DNA from: an uncultured Peptococcaceae bacterium
Lineage (GTDB): Bacteria > Bacillota > Peptococcia > Peptococcales > Peptococcaceae
NCBI GenBank assembly: GCA_945949655.1
Contig: CAMFFG010000010.1
Coordinates: forward strand, 1 to 12,199
DNA length: 12,199 bases
Reading direction: 5' to 3'
Part shown: positions 1 to 6,845 of the stretch, one piece after another
Position numbering within the stretch: position 1 is the stretch's first letter
Layout of the letters: every line of letters begins with the position of its first letter
The notes under the pieces: model-generated
Databases searched by the model: none
Seen by the model: the letters and a program-made list of their open reading frames with translations, nothing else
Told to the model about the DNA's origin: nothing
Program-made: the position numbers and the translations under genes

Positions 1-183
1 CTCAGCTGATTACCATTTGCCTGCCCTACTTACCCCACCAGAAGTGCGTGGGGCAATGCACATCTACTAGCCCTGTCTTTCGCACTGTGAACTTTGTTCA
101 ATGCTGCAAGACAGGGCTGCGCAGCTGTTCATTTCAATGTAGACCTTTGGCAAATGTAATCAGCTTCTTGGGTAGATGCACCA
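1..183. other. Gene-free left end with inverted repeats
   Basis: No convincing coding region is seen; the open frames here have no ribosome binding site and no recognisable protein character. The stretch holds two inverted repeats: CCCCAC at 33-38 with GTGGGG at 48-53, and AGCCCTGTCTT at 69-79 with its exact complement at 108-118. Inside the second lies TGAAC-TTT-GTTCA (88-100). Neither is followed by a T-run on either strand, so they are not ordinary terminators. It may be an intergenic repeat, the end of a mobile element or a structured RNA; I cannot tell which. Confidence 0.4.
69..118. repeat. Perfect 11-bp inverted repeat with nested hairpin
   Basis: AGCCCTGTCTT (69-79) and AAGACAGGGCT (108-118) are exact reverse complements 28 bases apart. 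The spacer contains a second small hairpin, TGAAC (88-92) and GTTCA (96-100) around TTT. The nested layout suggests a folded RNA or cruciform. No gene is assigned to it. Confidence 0.5.
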
Positions 184-217
184 TAAAAAATCCTCTCACT
201 GGAAACAGCGAGAGGAT
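184..217 (-). terminator. Intrinsic terminator of the two-SLH protein gene
   Basis: Stem 190-201 pairs with 206-217 (ATCCTCTC plus CTG, one internal mismatch) around a four-base loop. Read on the minus strand it is followed by six T residues (complement of 185-190). It lies 67 bases beyond the stop of the minus-strand SLH gene, the expected place. Confidence 0.85.
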
Positions 218-283
218 CAATTTTAATAGCTTTCAACCTACGCGAGGGGCGCAGCCCAACGCGCACCATGCAGGGTCTGTGCG

Positions 284-1033
284 TTACTGCATCATGCGAT
301 ACAGGAAGGCCACGATCTGCCCGCGGGTGCAATCGGTGTCAGGGCTGAAGGTGGTGGCGCTGGTGCCACCGGTAATGCCGTTGGCCACGGCCCACATAAC
401 AGCTTCGCCGTAGTAGCTTTCCAGATCCACATCGGTAAAGGGATTCTGGAACATCCATGCACCCTGCATACCGCCGCCCTGTGCCTGCTGGCTGCGGTAG
501 AGGAAGGTCACAGCCTGTCCGCGGGTGCAGGGGGCGTCAGGTGCAAAGTGGGTGGCATCGACACCGCCGGTGATGCCGCTCTCGGCAGCCCACAGCACCG
601 CATCATAGTAATAGGCATTGACGGGCACGTCCACAAAGAAGTTCAGCATGGCGTTGTCCTCCATGAAGGTGGCCTTTATGGAGACCCGGGAGGCGGGCAT
701 GGTAAAGGTGTATCTGCCGTCGCCCTTGCTGGTCAGTTCCAGTTCGGTTCCGTTCTCATCGGTAACAGCGATGGTTTCCAGCGTGTAGCCTCTGTCCGGT
801 GTTACGGTGATGGTCACTTTGTCACCGGCTACGGCGTTGCTTTTATCGGCAGCTGCTTTGCCGTTTTCCACATCGCTGATCACGACCGGATAGTTGTATA
901 CGCCACTGAATCCGCTGCCAGATACGCTGTACTCAAAGTTGCCGTCTGTTGTCATCTCTGCAAATACTGTTGTCGGTACAAGCATAAGGACCATGCAAAG
1001 GGTAAGCATTATGCTCAAAATTCTTTTCTTCAT
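284..1033 (-). CDS. Secreted SLH-domain surface protein with bacterial repeat domain
   Basis: A 249-residue exported protein. Residues 1-25 are a clear signal peptide (MKKR followed by a hydrophobic stretch, cleavage after TTVFA). Residues about 57-123 resemble the beta-strand repeat domain of Gram-positive surface proteins (GDKVTITVTPDRGY and YTFTMPASRVSIKATF type motifs). Two S-layer homology modules follow at about 133-181 (FVDVP to TRGQAVTFLYR) and 199-247 (FTDV to TRGQIVAFLYR). They carry the TRGQ variant instead of classical TRAE. SLH modules bind secondary cell-wall polymers, so the protein probably sits on the cell surface. Three modules are common for stable anchoring; two may mean weaker or cooperative binding. 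The ATG is preceded by AGGAGG (1041-1046) at seven bases. It lies 35 bases after a broken TetR gene on the same strand and ends at a clear terminator. The ligand or function of the repeat domain is unknown. Confidence 0.88.
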   Translation of the reverse strand: MKKRILSIMLTLCMVLMLVPTTVFAEMTTDGNFEYSVSGSGFSGVYNYPVVISDVENGKAAADKSNAVAGDKVTITVTPDRGYTLETIAVTDENGTELELTSKGDGRYTFTMPASRVSIKATFMEDNAMLNFFVDVPVNAYYYDAVLWAAESGITGGVDATHFAPDAPCTRGQAVTFLYRSQQAQGGGMQGAWMFQNPFTDVDLESYYGEAVMWAVANGITGGTSATTFSPDTDCTRGQIVAFLYRMMQ

Positions 1034-1068
1034 AAAACTGCCTCCTAAGAAATGATTTTGCCTATAAC

Positions 1069-1481
1069 TTATTCTGTAACAGCGCCCGGCGCTGCGTTCG
1101 GGTCATACTTTGCCATAAACAGTTCCAGCGTTTCTTTTAACACATTGATCTGGGATTTCAGATGATCCTCGTCCTCAAACAGTGCGTAGTGCACGCAGGC
1201 TCTGACGAATATACAGATCAGCGGGGTCAGCTTTTCGTGCGGGATGCCCAGCTTGTCCTCCAGACTTTTGGCGTATGCGGCATAGCGCGCCTCTACGCCT
1301 TTAAAAAATTCCTTGCCGTGTTCCCTGTATTTGGGGTGGGTGTACACCTGATACATCAGGCGGTACTTTTTGCCGCCTGGATGCCGGTGCCGTGCAGCCC
1401 CAGGTCGGCAAAGCTGTCAAAGCAGGCTTCCATCAGCGCAACCTTTTTCTCATTCCAGTGTGCTTCTGTGTAATTGGCTAT
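1069..1481 (-). pseudogene. Broken TetR-family regulator (internal deletion, frameshift, ATA start)
   Basis: Two frames together make a TetR-type repressor with its middle missing. The first frame (1481 down to 1356, 41 codons) has the typical helix 1-2 pattern of a TetR DNA-binding domain (LMEACFDSFADLGLHGTGI) and then ends in TGA. The second frame (1356 down to 1069, 95 residues, beginning at or before MYQVYTHPKY) is a ligand-domain-like helical region. The recognition-helix segment (about 20-25 residues, normally like GVSKGTLYYYF) is absent and the frame changes at the GGCAAAAAG run (1366-1374). The expected start, seven bases after GGAG, reads ATA. DNA binding should be lost. A good promoter (1522-1551) remains. 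Family assignment is from pattern recognition; the deletion is inferred from what a TetR protein should contain. Confidence 0.72.
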
Positions 1482-1521
1482 GAAATCACTCCTTTATATC
1501 CGAATCGATTATTTCACATTA

Positions 1522-1551
1522 AGTATAGCCTATCTGTGCGGCAAAAAGCAA
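1522..1551 (-). promoter_or_regulatory. Promoter of the TetR pseudogene / SLH unit
   Basis: On the minus strand TTGCTT (1546-1551) and TATACT (1522-1527) are separated by 18 bases. The ribosome binding site GGAG of the TetR remnant follows about 35 bases downstream. The leader contains the 8-bp palindrome AATCGATT (1503-1510), a possible operator half, but no longer symmetric repeat is seen. Confidence 0.6.
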
Positions 1552-1621
1552 CAAGTTGGTGCCATAGCTGCCGAAATTTCTGGTGCGCTATGTAATTCTG
1601 CCGCCAAGGGTTGGAAACAAT

Positions 1622-1658
1622 GCTGCAGAGGATGGAACTGCAGTCTGCCCTCTGCAGC
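1622..1658 (-). terminator. Possible weak terminator of the 78-residue membrane protein gene
   Basis: GCTGCAGAGG (1622-1631) and CCTCTGCAGC (1649-1658) form a perfect 10-bp stem just past the stop of the minus-strand membrane protein. The bases after it on the minus strand (ATTGTTT) are only moderately T-rich, so it may be a pause or stability hairpin. Confidence 0.4.
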
Positions 1659-1675
1659 TGTGCCGGCTGAACTGC

Positions 1676-1912
1676 TCAGAATCGCCGGGGCGGATTGATG
1701 AGCCGCCAGATGATTTTCAGGTAGATCAGCCCGGCTACACAAAACACAATGGTGATCTGCGGGGGAGGCCCCTCGGTGCTGATATGGCTGAGGATCTGCA
1801 TGGACTGCAGGTCCAGCGAGGCCAGAAGCGCCGGGTGGGGCATCAGAACGGAGAAGAACGTGAACAGAATGATCAGACAAAGTACCAGAAGATAACAGAG
1901 ATCAAATAACAT
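1676..1912 (-). CDS. Small membrane protein with two transmembrane helices
   Basis: A 78-residue protein not matched to any family I recognise. It has two strongly hydrophobic stretches: residues about 5-24 (LCYLLVLCLIILFTFFSVLM) and 53-72 (an ITIVFCVAGLIYLKIIW type segment). A polar loop of about 28 residues joins them and the tail is basic (NPPRRF). The two-helix hairpin with an arginine-rich C-terminus suggests an inner-membrane protein with the tail inside the cell. The ATG at 1912 is chosen because AGGAGG (1921-1926) lies eight bases upstream; the same frame stays open far upstream, but that part is antisense to the M23 gene. It diverges from the cell-wall hydrolase gene with about 200 bases between starts. 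The function is unknown, and a plain hydrophobic ORF by chance is possible but unlikely given the ribosome binding site. Confidence 0.65.
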   Translation of the reverse strand: MLFDLCYLLVLCLIILFTFFSVLMPHPALLASLDLQSMQILSHISTEGPPPQITIVFCVAGLIYLKIIWRLINPPRRF

Positions 1913-2048
1913 AACATACACCTCCTGCCGGCCCACAACGGTACCGTACCTGCTACAGTATATGCACAGGCCGGTCCTATATGTCCCCAGGATGGAGGGG
2001 CCTTGTCCGGCAGAGCGCCAGAGACCAGAAACGATGGTGAAAAAATAC

Positions 2049-2076
2049 TTGCAATTCGTGAAATAAACGATAAAAT
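2049..2076 (+). promoter_or_regulatory. Promoter of the M23 hydrolase gene
   Basis: TTGCAA (2049-2054) and TAAAAT (2071-2076) with 16-base spacing, close to the sigma-A consensus. Transcription would begin near 2083, about 35 bases before the preferred TTG start at 2118. That leaves the ATG at 2094 almost at the 5' end of the message, which favours the TTG. Confidence 0.65.
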
Positions 2077-2117
2077 AATAGAATAGAAGTATTATGAGTA
2101 CAAAAGGGGTGTTGCAT

Positions 2118-3240
2118 TTGCAGAATGGTGTCAGAAAAGCAGTGGCTGTGGCTGTTTTATCGGTGTTTACGGTTACCTGCGCTGTGCCGGCTACCACGGT
2201 ATTTGCCGACAATATCAGTGATTTGCAGCAGCAGCAGAATGACCTGAAAAACCAGCAGAAGGATGTAAAAAAACAGATCAATGCCAAATCCAGTGAAAAA
2301 AAGACGCTGACCCAGCAGTTGGCCGATATCAATAAAGAGATGAACGATGTGCAGCAGACCATTGACGGTCTGGACGCAGAGATCAGTGAGACCCAGGAGA
2401 AGATCACCTTTACGGAGACAGAAATTTCTAACAAACAGCGGGATTACGATGGCCGCCTGGCCATCTTTAACCAGCGGTTAAAAGAAATGTACCAGTATGG
2501 CGATGTGAATTTTCTGGAGGTGCTGCTCAATTCCAGCAGCCTGACCGATTTCCTGACGCGTTTTGAGTACATGAAGTACATTGCCCGCAACGATCAGAAG
2601 CTGCTGGATGAGGTGAAGGCGCTGAAAGCAGGGCTGGAGGAAGAACAGAAAAATCTGAACAGTATGAAAACCAGTCTGGAAGTTAAGAAACAGAATCAGG
2701 TAGCAAAATCACAGGAGCTGGCCACAGCCAGTCAGAAAAAACAGGATCTGGTAGCACAGATCAATGCGGAGCAGGATGCCTTATATGATATTCTGGAAGA
2801 TTTAGAAGCCGAATCAAAGGCGTTAAACAGCAAGATCCAGCAGCTGCAAGCGGCACAGGCGGCTAAAAATGGCAGTACTAAGGCGCCCGGCGCTTATGTG
2901 TGGCCATGCCCCAGCAGCCATACCATCACTTCCAATTACGGCTATCGGGTACATCCGGTCACCGGCGCTAAAAAGCTGCACACCGGTATGGATATCGGCG
3001 CCAGCTATGGTGCGGCGGTGGTGGCAGCTGCCGGTGGTACCGTTATCATGTCCCAGTATTACGGCGGCTATGGCAACTGTATTACCATCGACCATGGAGG
3101 CGGTGGCAAAAAACGGGCAGACCGTAAAAGCCGGGGAGACCATCGGCAAGGTCGGCTCCACCGGGGTATCCACGGGGAACCATCTGCACTTTGAGGTGCG
3201 CATCAACGGTTCCACTGTAAATCCGGCCAACTATGTATAA
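2118..3240 (+). pseudogene. Secreted coiled-coil M23 peptidoglycan hydrolase, frameshifted by internal deletion
   Basis: A CwlO/PcsB-like murein hydrolase. After a signal peptide (MQNGVRK then hydrophobic, cleavage near TTVFA) comes a long coiled-coil rich in Q, K and E (about 210 residues, with the YQYGDVNFLEVLLNSSSLTDFL segment split across PcsB-type N-domains), then a LytM/M23 domain. The zinc motif HxxxD is present as HTGMD. Near 3105-3114 the frame shifts: the first frame runs DHGGGGKK and then nonsense to a stop at 3194, while another frame resumes [15 protein letters not shown] and HLHFEV to a stop at 3240. The usual YxHxS segment with its catalytic histidine, about 14 residues, is missing between them. 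TTG at 2118 is preferred over ATG at 2094 because AAAAGGGG (2102-2109) sits eight bases before it, the ATG has no ribosome binding site, and the TTG gives a clean signal peptide. The M23 domain should be inactive; the coiled-coil part could still be made. An assembly error cannot be excluded. Confidence 0.8.
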
Positions 3241-3248
3241 AACAAGGG

Positions 3249-3281
3249 TACAGGCTTCCAGCGGGAGGCCTGTATTTTTTT
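3249..3281 (+). terminator. Intrinsic terminator after the M23 gene
   Basis: TACAGGC (3249-3255) pairs with GCCTGTA (3268-3274), extended by four inner pairs around the loop AGCG, followed by seven T residues. It lies immediately after the TAA at 3238-3240. Confidence 0.9.
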
Positions 3282-3388
3282 GGCCGCAAACCTGCGCCAG
3301 GCAGGTATGGCTCTTTCTTCTGTGGAAAACAGATACAGAGAAGCAGATCCAATACCAGATAGAGGGTTGAAAAAAGGGGAGATCAATT

Positions 3389-4336
3389 ATGATGGGGGAA
3401 ACCATACAGCTAAAGGCATCGGACCGCACCACACTGTACGTGCACTGCTGGCAGGCCGAAGCGCCCAGGGCTGCCTTTCTGCTGGCCCATGGCATGACAG
3501 AGCACGGCGGCCGGTATGATACATTGGGACAGTTTTTGTGCCAGCACGGTATTTCGCTGTACTGCCATGATCAGCGGGGGCACGGGCAGACAGCGGGGAT
3601 GGCTCTGCGCCATCTGCGCAAGGGCGTGGACTGGAATATGATGATCAACGATCTGTTTACCGTAAAGAAAAAACAGATCGATGCAGAGACCCATTGTCCT
3701 GTTTTTCTGATGGGGCACAGCATGGGATCGTTTCTGGCACGGCGCACAGTGCAGCTTGGCCCGGAGCTGTTTGACGGGCTGATCCTCTCGGGAACCGGTG
3801 ACGGCCACGGCGCTGCCGGCAAAGCCATGGTCACCGTAGCCGGGGCGGCCTGCCTGGCTATTGGCGCAGAGCACAAGTCAAAGTGGCTGCATCACATGAT
3901 GTTTCACAACTACAACGCTGGTATAGCCCATGCACAGACCGACTACGACTGGCTGACACGGGATAGGGCGGAGGTGGCGCGGTATTGTCAGGATCCATGG
4001 TGCGGCGGCATCTGCAGCAATGGCTTTTACTATGAATTGCTGAAAGGCATCCAGCTGGCCAACGATCCGTTCAATATAGCGCTTATGCGTAAAAGTATGC
4101 CGGTGTATCTTTTCTCCGGCGATCAGGACCCGGTGGGAAACTATGGAAAAGGGGTGCAGCATGTGTACCAGCTATTTAACCATGCCGGTATGCAGGATGT
4201 GACACTGCGGCTGTACGCAGATGGACGCCATGAAATGCTGAACGAGCTCAACCGGGACACAGTGATGCAGGAGATGCTGCAGTGGATCGAGCAGAAGGTT
4301 TCCCTGCTGGCAGATACAGAAGGAGGGCACCGGTGA
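3389..4336 (+). CDS. Alpha/beta hydrolase, monoacylglycerol lipase / lysophospholipase type
   Basis: A 315-residue cytoplasmic serine hydrolase of the Hydrolase_4 group, the normal length for that family. The oxyanion-hole region is AHGMTEHGGRY (residues 33-43). The nucleophile elbow is GHSMGS with Ser111. The other catalytic residues are probably Asp247 in SGDQDPVG and His281 in DGRHEMLNE. DQRGHGQ (61-67) is also typical. Members release fatty acids or short acyl groups from glycerol esters or lysophospholipids; the substrate here is not shown. No signal peptide is seen. AGGGGA (3375-3380) lies eight bases before the ATG, with a second ATG immediately after it. The stop TGA (4334-4336) overlaps the GTG start of the next gene, so the two are translationally coupled and may act on the same substrate class. 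Confidence 0.88.
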   Translation: MMGETIQLKASDRTTLYVHCWQAEAPRAAFLLAHGMTEHGGRYDTLGQFLCQHGISLYCHDQRGHGQTAGMALRHLRKGVDWNMMINDLFTVKKKQIDAETHCPVFLMGHSMGSFLARRTVQLGPELFDGLILSGTGDGHGAAGKAMVTVAGAACLAIGAEHKSKWLHHMMFHNYNAGIAHAQTDYDWLTRDRAEVARYCQDPWCGGICSNGFYYELLKGIQLANDPFNIALMRKSMPVYLFSGDQDPVGNYGKGVQHVYQLFNHAGMQDVTLRLYADGRHEMLNELNRDTVMQEMLQWIEQKVSLLADTEGGHR

Positions 4337-5043
4337 AACAGTATGATGTGATATTTCATAAGCACAGCTGTTTTCAGCTGGAGGATGACCAGTGTATCTT
4401 TCTCTTTGACTGGTTTGATGACACGCCGCCGGTGCTGGATGGCAGCAAGATGCTCTATATCCTGAACAGCCATAAGCACGGCGATCACTATAATCCCTCG
4501 CTGCTGCAGCTGGCAGAGCAGTATGGGCACATCCAGTTCATCTGGTCCCGGGAGATCCGAATGCCAAAGGACGACAGCCGCTTTCTGGCGGTAAAGCGGG
4601 GCGGGCAGTATGCCCTGGAGCATCCGGTGCCCGTTCAGCTGGAGACATTACCTTCCACCGATATCGGTGTCGCTTTTCTGCTGCATTATAACGGCAGTGT
4701 GATCTATCATGCCGGTGACCTCAACTGGTGGAGCTGGAGCGGCGAGAGCGACAGCTGGAACCGCAGCATGGAAGCGCGCTTTAAGCAGATCATGCAGCAG
4801 CTGGAGGGCCGGCACATCGATATTGCCTTTGTGCCGTTAGACCCGCGGCAGGAGGAGCGGTTCTGCTGGGGACTGGATTATTTTCTGCAGCACACCAGGA
4901 CCCGCTATGTGTTTCCCATGCACATGTGGGAGCAGCTGGATACGGTGCAGAAATGGAAAGCCCTGCCGCAGAGTGAGCCATATCGAAAAACTGTGTTAGA
5001 ACCAGCACAGAACGGACAGCGGTTTACGCTGACCGTGGACTGA
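4333..5043 (+). CDS. Metallo-beta-lactamase-fold hydrolase (UlaG-like)
   Basis: A 236-residue protein from the GTG at 4333, which overlaps the previous stop and has AGGAGGG (4321-4327) five bases upstream. The metal-binding signature HKHGDH (His47, His49, Asp51, His52) is complete. Later metal ligands are plausible in YHAGDLNWW (the Asp) and in FPMHMW (the His). This is the Lactamase_B_2/UlaG branch, whose members are metal-dependent hydrolases of varied cyclic or phosphate esters. The AGDLNWW and PLDPRQEERFCWGLDYF stretches are typical of a group widespread in Clostridia annotated only as MBL-fold proteins. Coupling to the lipase-like gene suggests a shared pathway, but the reaction is unknown. 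No signal peptide is seen. Confidence 0.85.
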   Translation: MKQYDVIFHKHSCFQLEDDQCIFLFDWFDDTPPVLDGSKMLYILNSHKHGDHYNPSLLQLAEQYGHIQFIWSREIRMPKDDSRFLAVKRGGQYALEHPVPVQLETLPSTDIGVAFLLHYNGSVIYHAGDLNWWSWSGESDSWNRSMEARFKQIMQQLEGRHIDIAFVPLDPRQEERFCWGLDYFLQHTRTRYVFPMHMWEQLDTVQKWKALPQSEPYRKTVLEPAQNGQRFTLTVD

Positions 5044-5144
5044 CGGTGGAAGATCTGTTCAGGGATATCTTTTAAACGCAGGGGCGGTAAAAGCAGGTAA
5101 CACCACAGAAAAAACCAATGCCGGCCATCTGTCAAAAGAAAGAA

Positions 5145-5173
5145 TTGCACAGGCGCTGCATTTGGCGTAAAAT
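5145..5173 (+). promoter_or_regulatory. Promoter of dsrN
   Basis: TTGCAC (5145-5150) and TAAAAT (5168-5173) with the ideal 17-base spacing. Transcription would start near 5180, leaving a leader of about 60 bases that contains the GCAAATTCC/GCAAAATTCC tandem repeat. This suggests dsrN is transcribed independently of the lipase/MBL pair. Confidence 0.7.
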
Positions 5174-5193
5174 AGGATTGAGAGAAATACCGT

Positions 5194-5224
5194 AATGCAA
5201 ATTCCAAAATGCAAAATTCCAAAA
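5194..5224 (+). repeat. Tandem AATGCAAA(A)TTCCAAA repeat in the dsrN leader
   Basis: Two near-identical units, 5194-5208 and 5208-5224, differ by one A. They lie between the dsrN promoter and its start codon. A third copy of GCAAAATTCC is at 6713-6722, ahead of the ferredoxin-dsrAB genes. The position suggests a regulator-binding or leader-RNA element, but this is inference. Confidence 0.55.
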
Positions 5225-5240
5225 GATATGTGGTGATAGA

Positions 5241-6632
5241 TTGGATAATCATATTTCGCGTGTTTTGATCGGCGCGGTGCAGGGCCGTTCCGGCAAAACG
5301 ACCTTTACCCTTGGACTTTTAAAAGCGCTGACCGACCGGGGGCTGCGGGTGCAGCCCTTCAAAAAAGGCCCCGATTACATTGATCCCAGCTGGATGACCT
5401 TTGCTGGCGGACAGCAGTGCCGCAATCTGGATCTGTTTATGATGGGGGCGGAGCAGGTGCGCCGTTCCTTTGTGCAGCATTCCCAGGGCTTTGATATCAG
5501 CGTGGTGGAAGGGGCTATGGGCCTGTTTGACGGGCTGGATGTGGAGGGCAGCAACAGCAGTGCGGAGCTGGCCTACACCATCGATGCGCCGGTGATCCTG
5601 GTGGTCAACTGCACCCGCATCACCCGCAGCGTGGCAGCGCTGGTCAACGGCGTGACCGGCTTTGACAAGCGCATCCGCATTGGCGGCGTCATCCTGAATC
5701 AGGTGGCCCGGGCCCGTCACGAAAAAATTATGATGGACAGCATTGCCCGCTATTGTGATGTGCCGGTGCTGGGCGTGCTGCCCAAATCGAAAAAGGTGGA
5801 GATCCCGGACCGCCATCTGGGGCTGATCCCGGCCGGTGAGCAGGATCAATTGCAGGATCGCATTGCCCTGCTGGGCGATCTGGTGAAGGAGCATGTGGAT
5901 GTGGAGCGGCTGCTGCAGGTGGCAGGCAGTGCTGCGCCTTTGCCTGCTGCGCCGATAGAGATCGCCTCTCCTGCGGAAAAAACGGTGAGGATCGGCGTGC
6001 TGCGGGATAAGGCGTTCAGCTTTTATTATCCAGAAAATCTGGAGGCGTTGGAAGCTGCCGGTGCAGAGCTGGTAACTGTTGATTCCATGCAGGATGGCCA
6101 GCTGCCTGATATAGATGGAATGTACATCGGCGGAGGTTTCCCGGAAGTGATGGCGGCGGAGATCAGTGCCAACCGGAGCCTGATGGAGCAGATCAGAAAC
6201 AGGATAGAGGATGACATGCCGGTCTATGCCGAGTGCGGCGGTCTGATGTATCTGGCGCGGCACATTGTGGTGGCCGGACAGGCCTATCCCATGGTGGGTG
6301 TATTCGACTGCGACGTGGAGATGAGACCCAAACCGCAGGGCATCGGCTACACCATACAGAAGGTGCTGCCGGGCAATCCCTTTTTCCCCGAGGGCATGCT
6401 GGTGCGGGGCCACGAGTTCCACAATTCGCAGCTGGTGAACCTGGGGGAAACCCTGCGCTACGGCTTTGGCACAGAGCGGGGCAAGGGCATCGTCCCCGGC
6501 TTTGACGGTCTGATTTACCGCAATACGCTGGCTGGCTATCACCATCTGCATGTGTCTGCGGCGCCGGGCTGGGCCGCACAGATGGTGCAGCTGGCCTGGA
6601 AGTATCAGGAAAGCCGAAACAGAAACAAGTGA
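5241..6632 (+). CDS. dsrN: Siroheme a-amide synthase DsrN (CbiA/CobB-type glutamine amidotransferase)
   Basis: A 463-residue two-domain enzyme, the usual size for cobyrinate a,c-diamide synthase. The N-terminal ATPase part has a P-loop, GAVQGRSGKTT (residues 11-21), and the family motif PFKKGPDYIDPSWM. The C-terminal part is a class I glutamine amidotransferase with nucleophile Cys332 in YAECGGLMYL, preceded by MYIGGGFPE, and a histidine-rich GYHHLH motif (433-437) for the catalytic His. Such enzymes amidate acetate side chains of corrinoids using ATP and glutamine. The dsr-linked homologue DsrN amidates siroheme for sulfite reductase, and the position directly before the dsr genes favours that role over cobalamin synthesis; no other cobalamin gene is nearby. 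TTG at 5241 is the only sensible start: no ATG or GTG lies in frame near it, and GGTGA (5232-5236) gives a weak ribosome binding site. It has its own promoter and a GC-rich codon style unlike the dsr genes that follow. CbiA remains the alternative name. Confidence 0.85.
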   Translation: MDNHISRVLIGAVQGRSGKTTFTLGLLKALTDRGLRVQPFKKGPDYIDPSWMTFAGGQQCRNLDLFMMGAEQVRRSFVQHSQGFDISVVEGAMGLFDGLDVEGSNSSAELAYTIDAPVILVVNCTRITRSVAALVNGVTGFDKRIRIGGVILNQVARARHEKIMMDSIARYCDVPVLGVLPKSKKVEIPDRHLGLIPAGEQDQLQDRIALLGDLVKEHVDVERLLQVAGSAAPLPAAPIEIASPAEKTVRIGVLRDKAFSFYYPENLEALEAAGAELVTVDSMQDGQLPDIDGMYIGGGFPEVMAAEISANRSLMEQIRNRIEDDMPVYAECGGLMYLARHIVVAGQAYPMVGVFDCDVEMRPKPQGIGYTIQKVLPGNPFFPEGMLVRGHEFHNSQLVNLGETLRYGFGTERGKGIVPGFDGLIYRNTLAGYHHLHVSAAPGWAAQMVQLAWKYQESRNRNK

Positions 6633-6845
6633 TAGAAATTTTTTATTGTTTGAAGATTTAAACGTTATTGATTCTGGCGGCGAATTTGAACCGATTTTCG
6701 GAAAAAAATATTGCAAAATTCCGAGGAATATGTAATGATAAATATGTGTTTGATTGACTCAGATGTTTCATCGGAGTTTTATGGTTTATCGAAGATGATC
6801 AATTAGTGAAGCTGGTTAATTCAACCTGAAAGGAGTTGTTTAGAA
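6633..6845 (+). promoter_or_regulatory. Long AT-rich leader region of the ferredoxin-dsrAB operon
   Basis: 213 bases, clearly richer in A and T than dsrN. It holds a copy of GCAAAATTCC (6713-6722) overlapping the inverted repeat ATTCC-GA-GGAAT (6718-6729), a possible 23-codon reading frame (6735-6806), and a candidate promoter TTGACT (6754-6759) with TTTTAT (6777-6782) at 17 bases. A second, weaker candidate is TTGAAC (6686-6691) with TATTGC (6709-6714). AAAGGAG (6829-6835) is the ribosome binding site of the ferredoxin gene. No terminator is visible behind dsrN, so read-through from dsrN is possible. Confidence 0.55.
6735..6806 (+). CDS. Possible 23-codon leader peptide before the dsr operon
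   Basis: An ATG at 6735 with GAGGA (6723-6727) seven bases upstream opens a 23-codon frame ending in TAG (6804-6806). The peptide begins MINMCLIDSD and contains three Met, one Cys and four Ser. It sits in the leader of the ferredoxin-dsrAB unit, 39 bases before the ferredoxin start. Its Met, Cys and Ser content would fit sulfur-amino-acid sensing, but so short a frame can occur by chance. It is transcribed only if the promoter lies upstream of 6735, not at 6754-6782. Confidence 0.25.
   Translation: MINMCLIDSDVSSEFYGLSKMIN

Noticed and set aside
1913..2434. Upstream extension of the minus-strand membrane protein frame
   Set aside because: It runs antisense through the M23 coiled-coil, giving Ser/Cys/Phe-rich nonsense; the AGGAGG places the start at 1912.
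3105..3114. Programmed frameshift at the A6 run of the M23 gene
   Set aside because: Joining the frames needs a +1 shift, not the -1 slip expected at A-AAA-AAC, and the joined product would still lack the catalytic histidine segment.
5044..5170. An open frame between the MBL gene and dsrN ending in a protein-like stretch (TNAGHLSKERIAQALHLA) and TAA at 5168-5170
   Set aside because: No ATG, GTG or TTG start with a ribosome binding site and no recognised family; it overlaps the dsrN promoter. It could be a decayed gene end but the evidence is too thin.
5241..6632. A cobalamin biosynthesis locus based on the CbiA-like gene
   Set aside because: No other cobalamin gene is adjacent, and the dsr genes directly downstream make siroheme amidation the better explanation.
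5319..6716. A 465-codon open frame on the minus strand opposite dsrN
   Set aside because: It is His/Gln-rich low-complexity sequence mirroring the GC-rich codons of dsrN, with no ribosome binding site or family motif.
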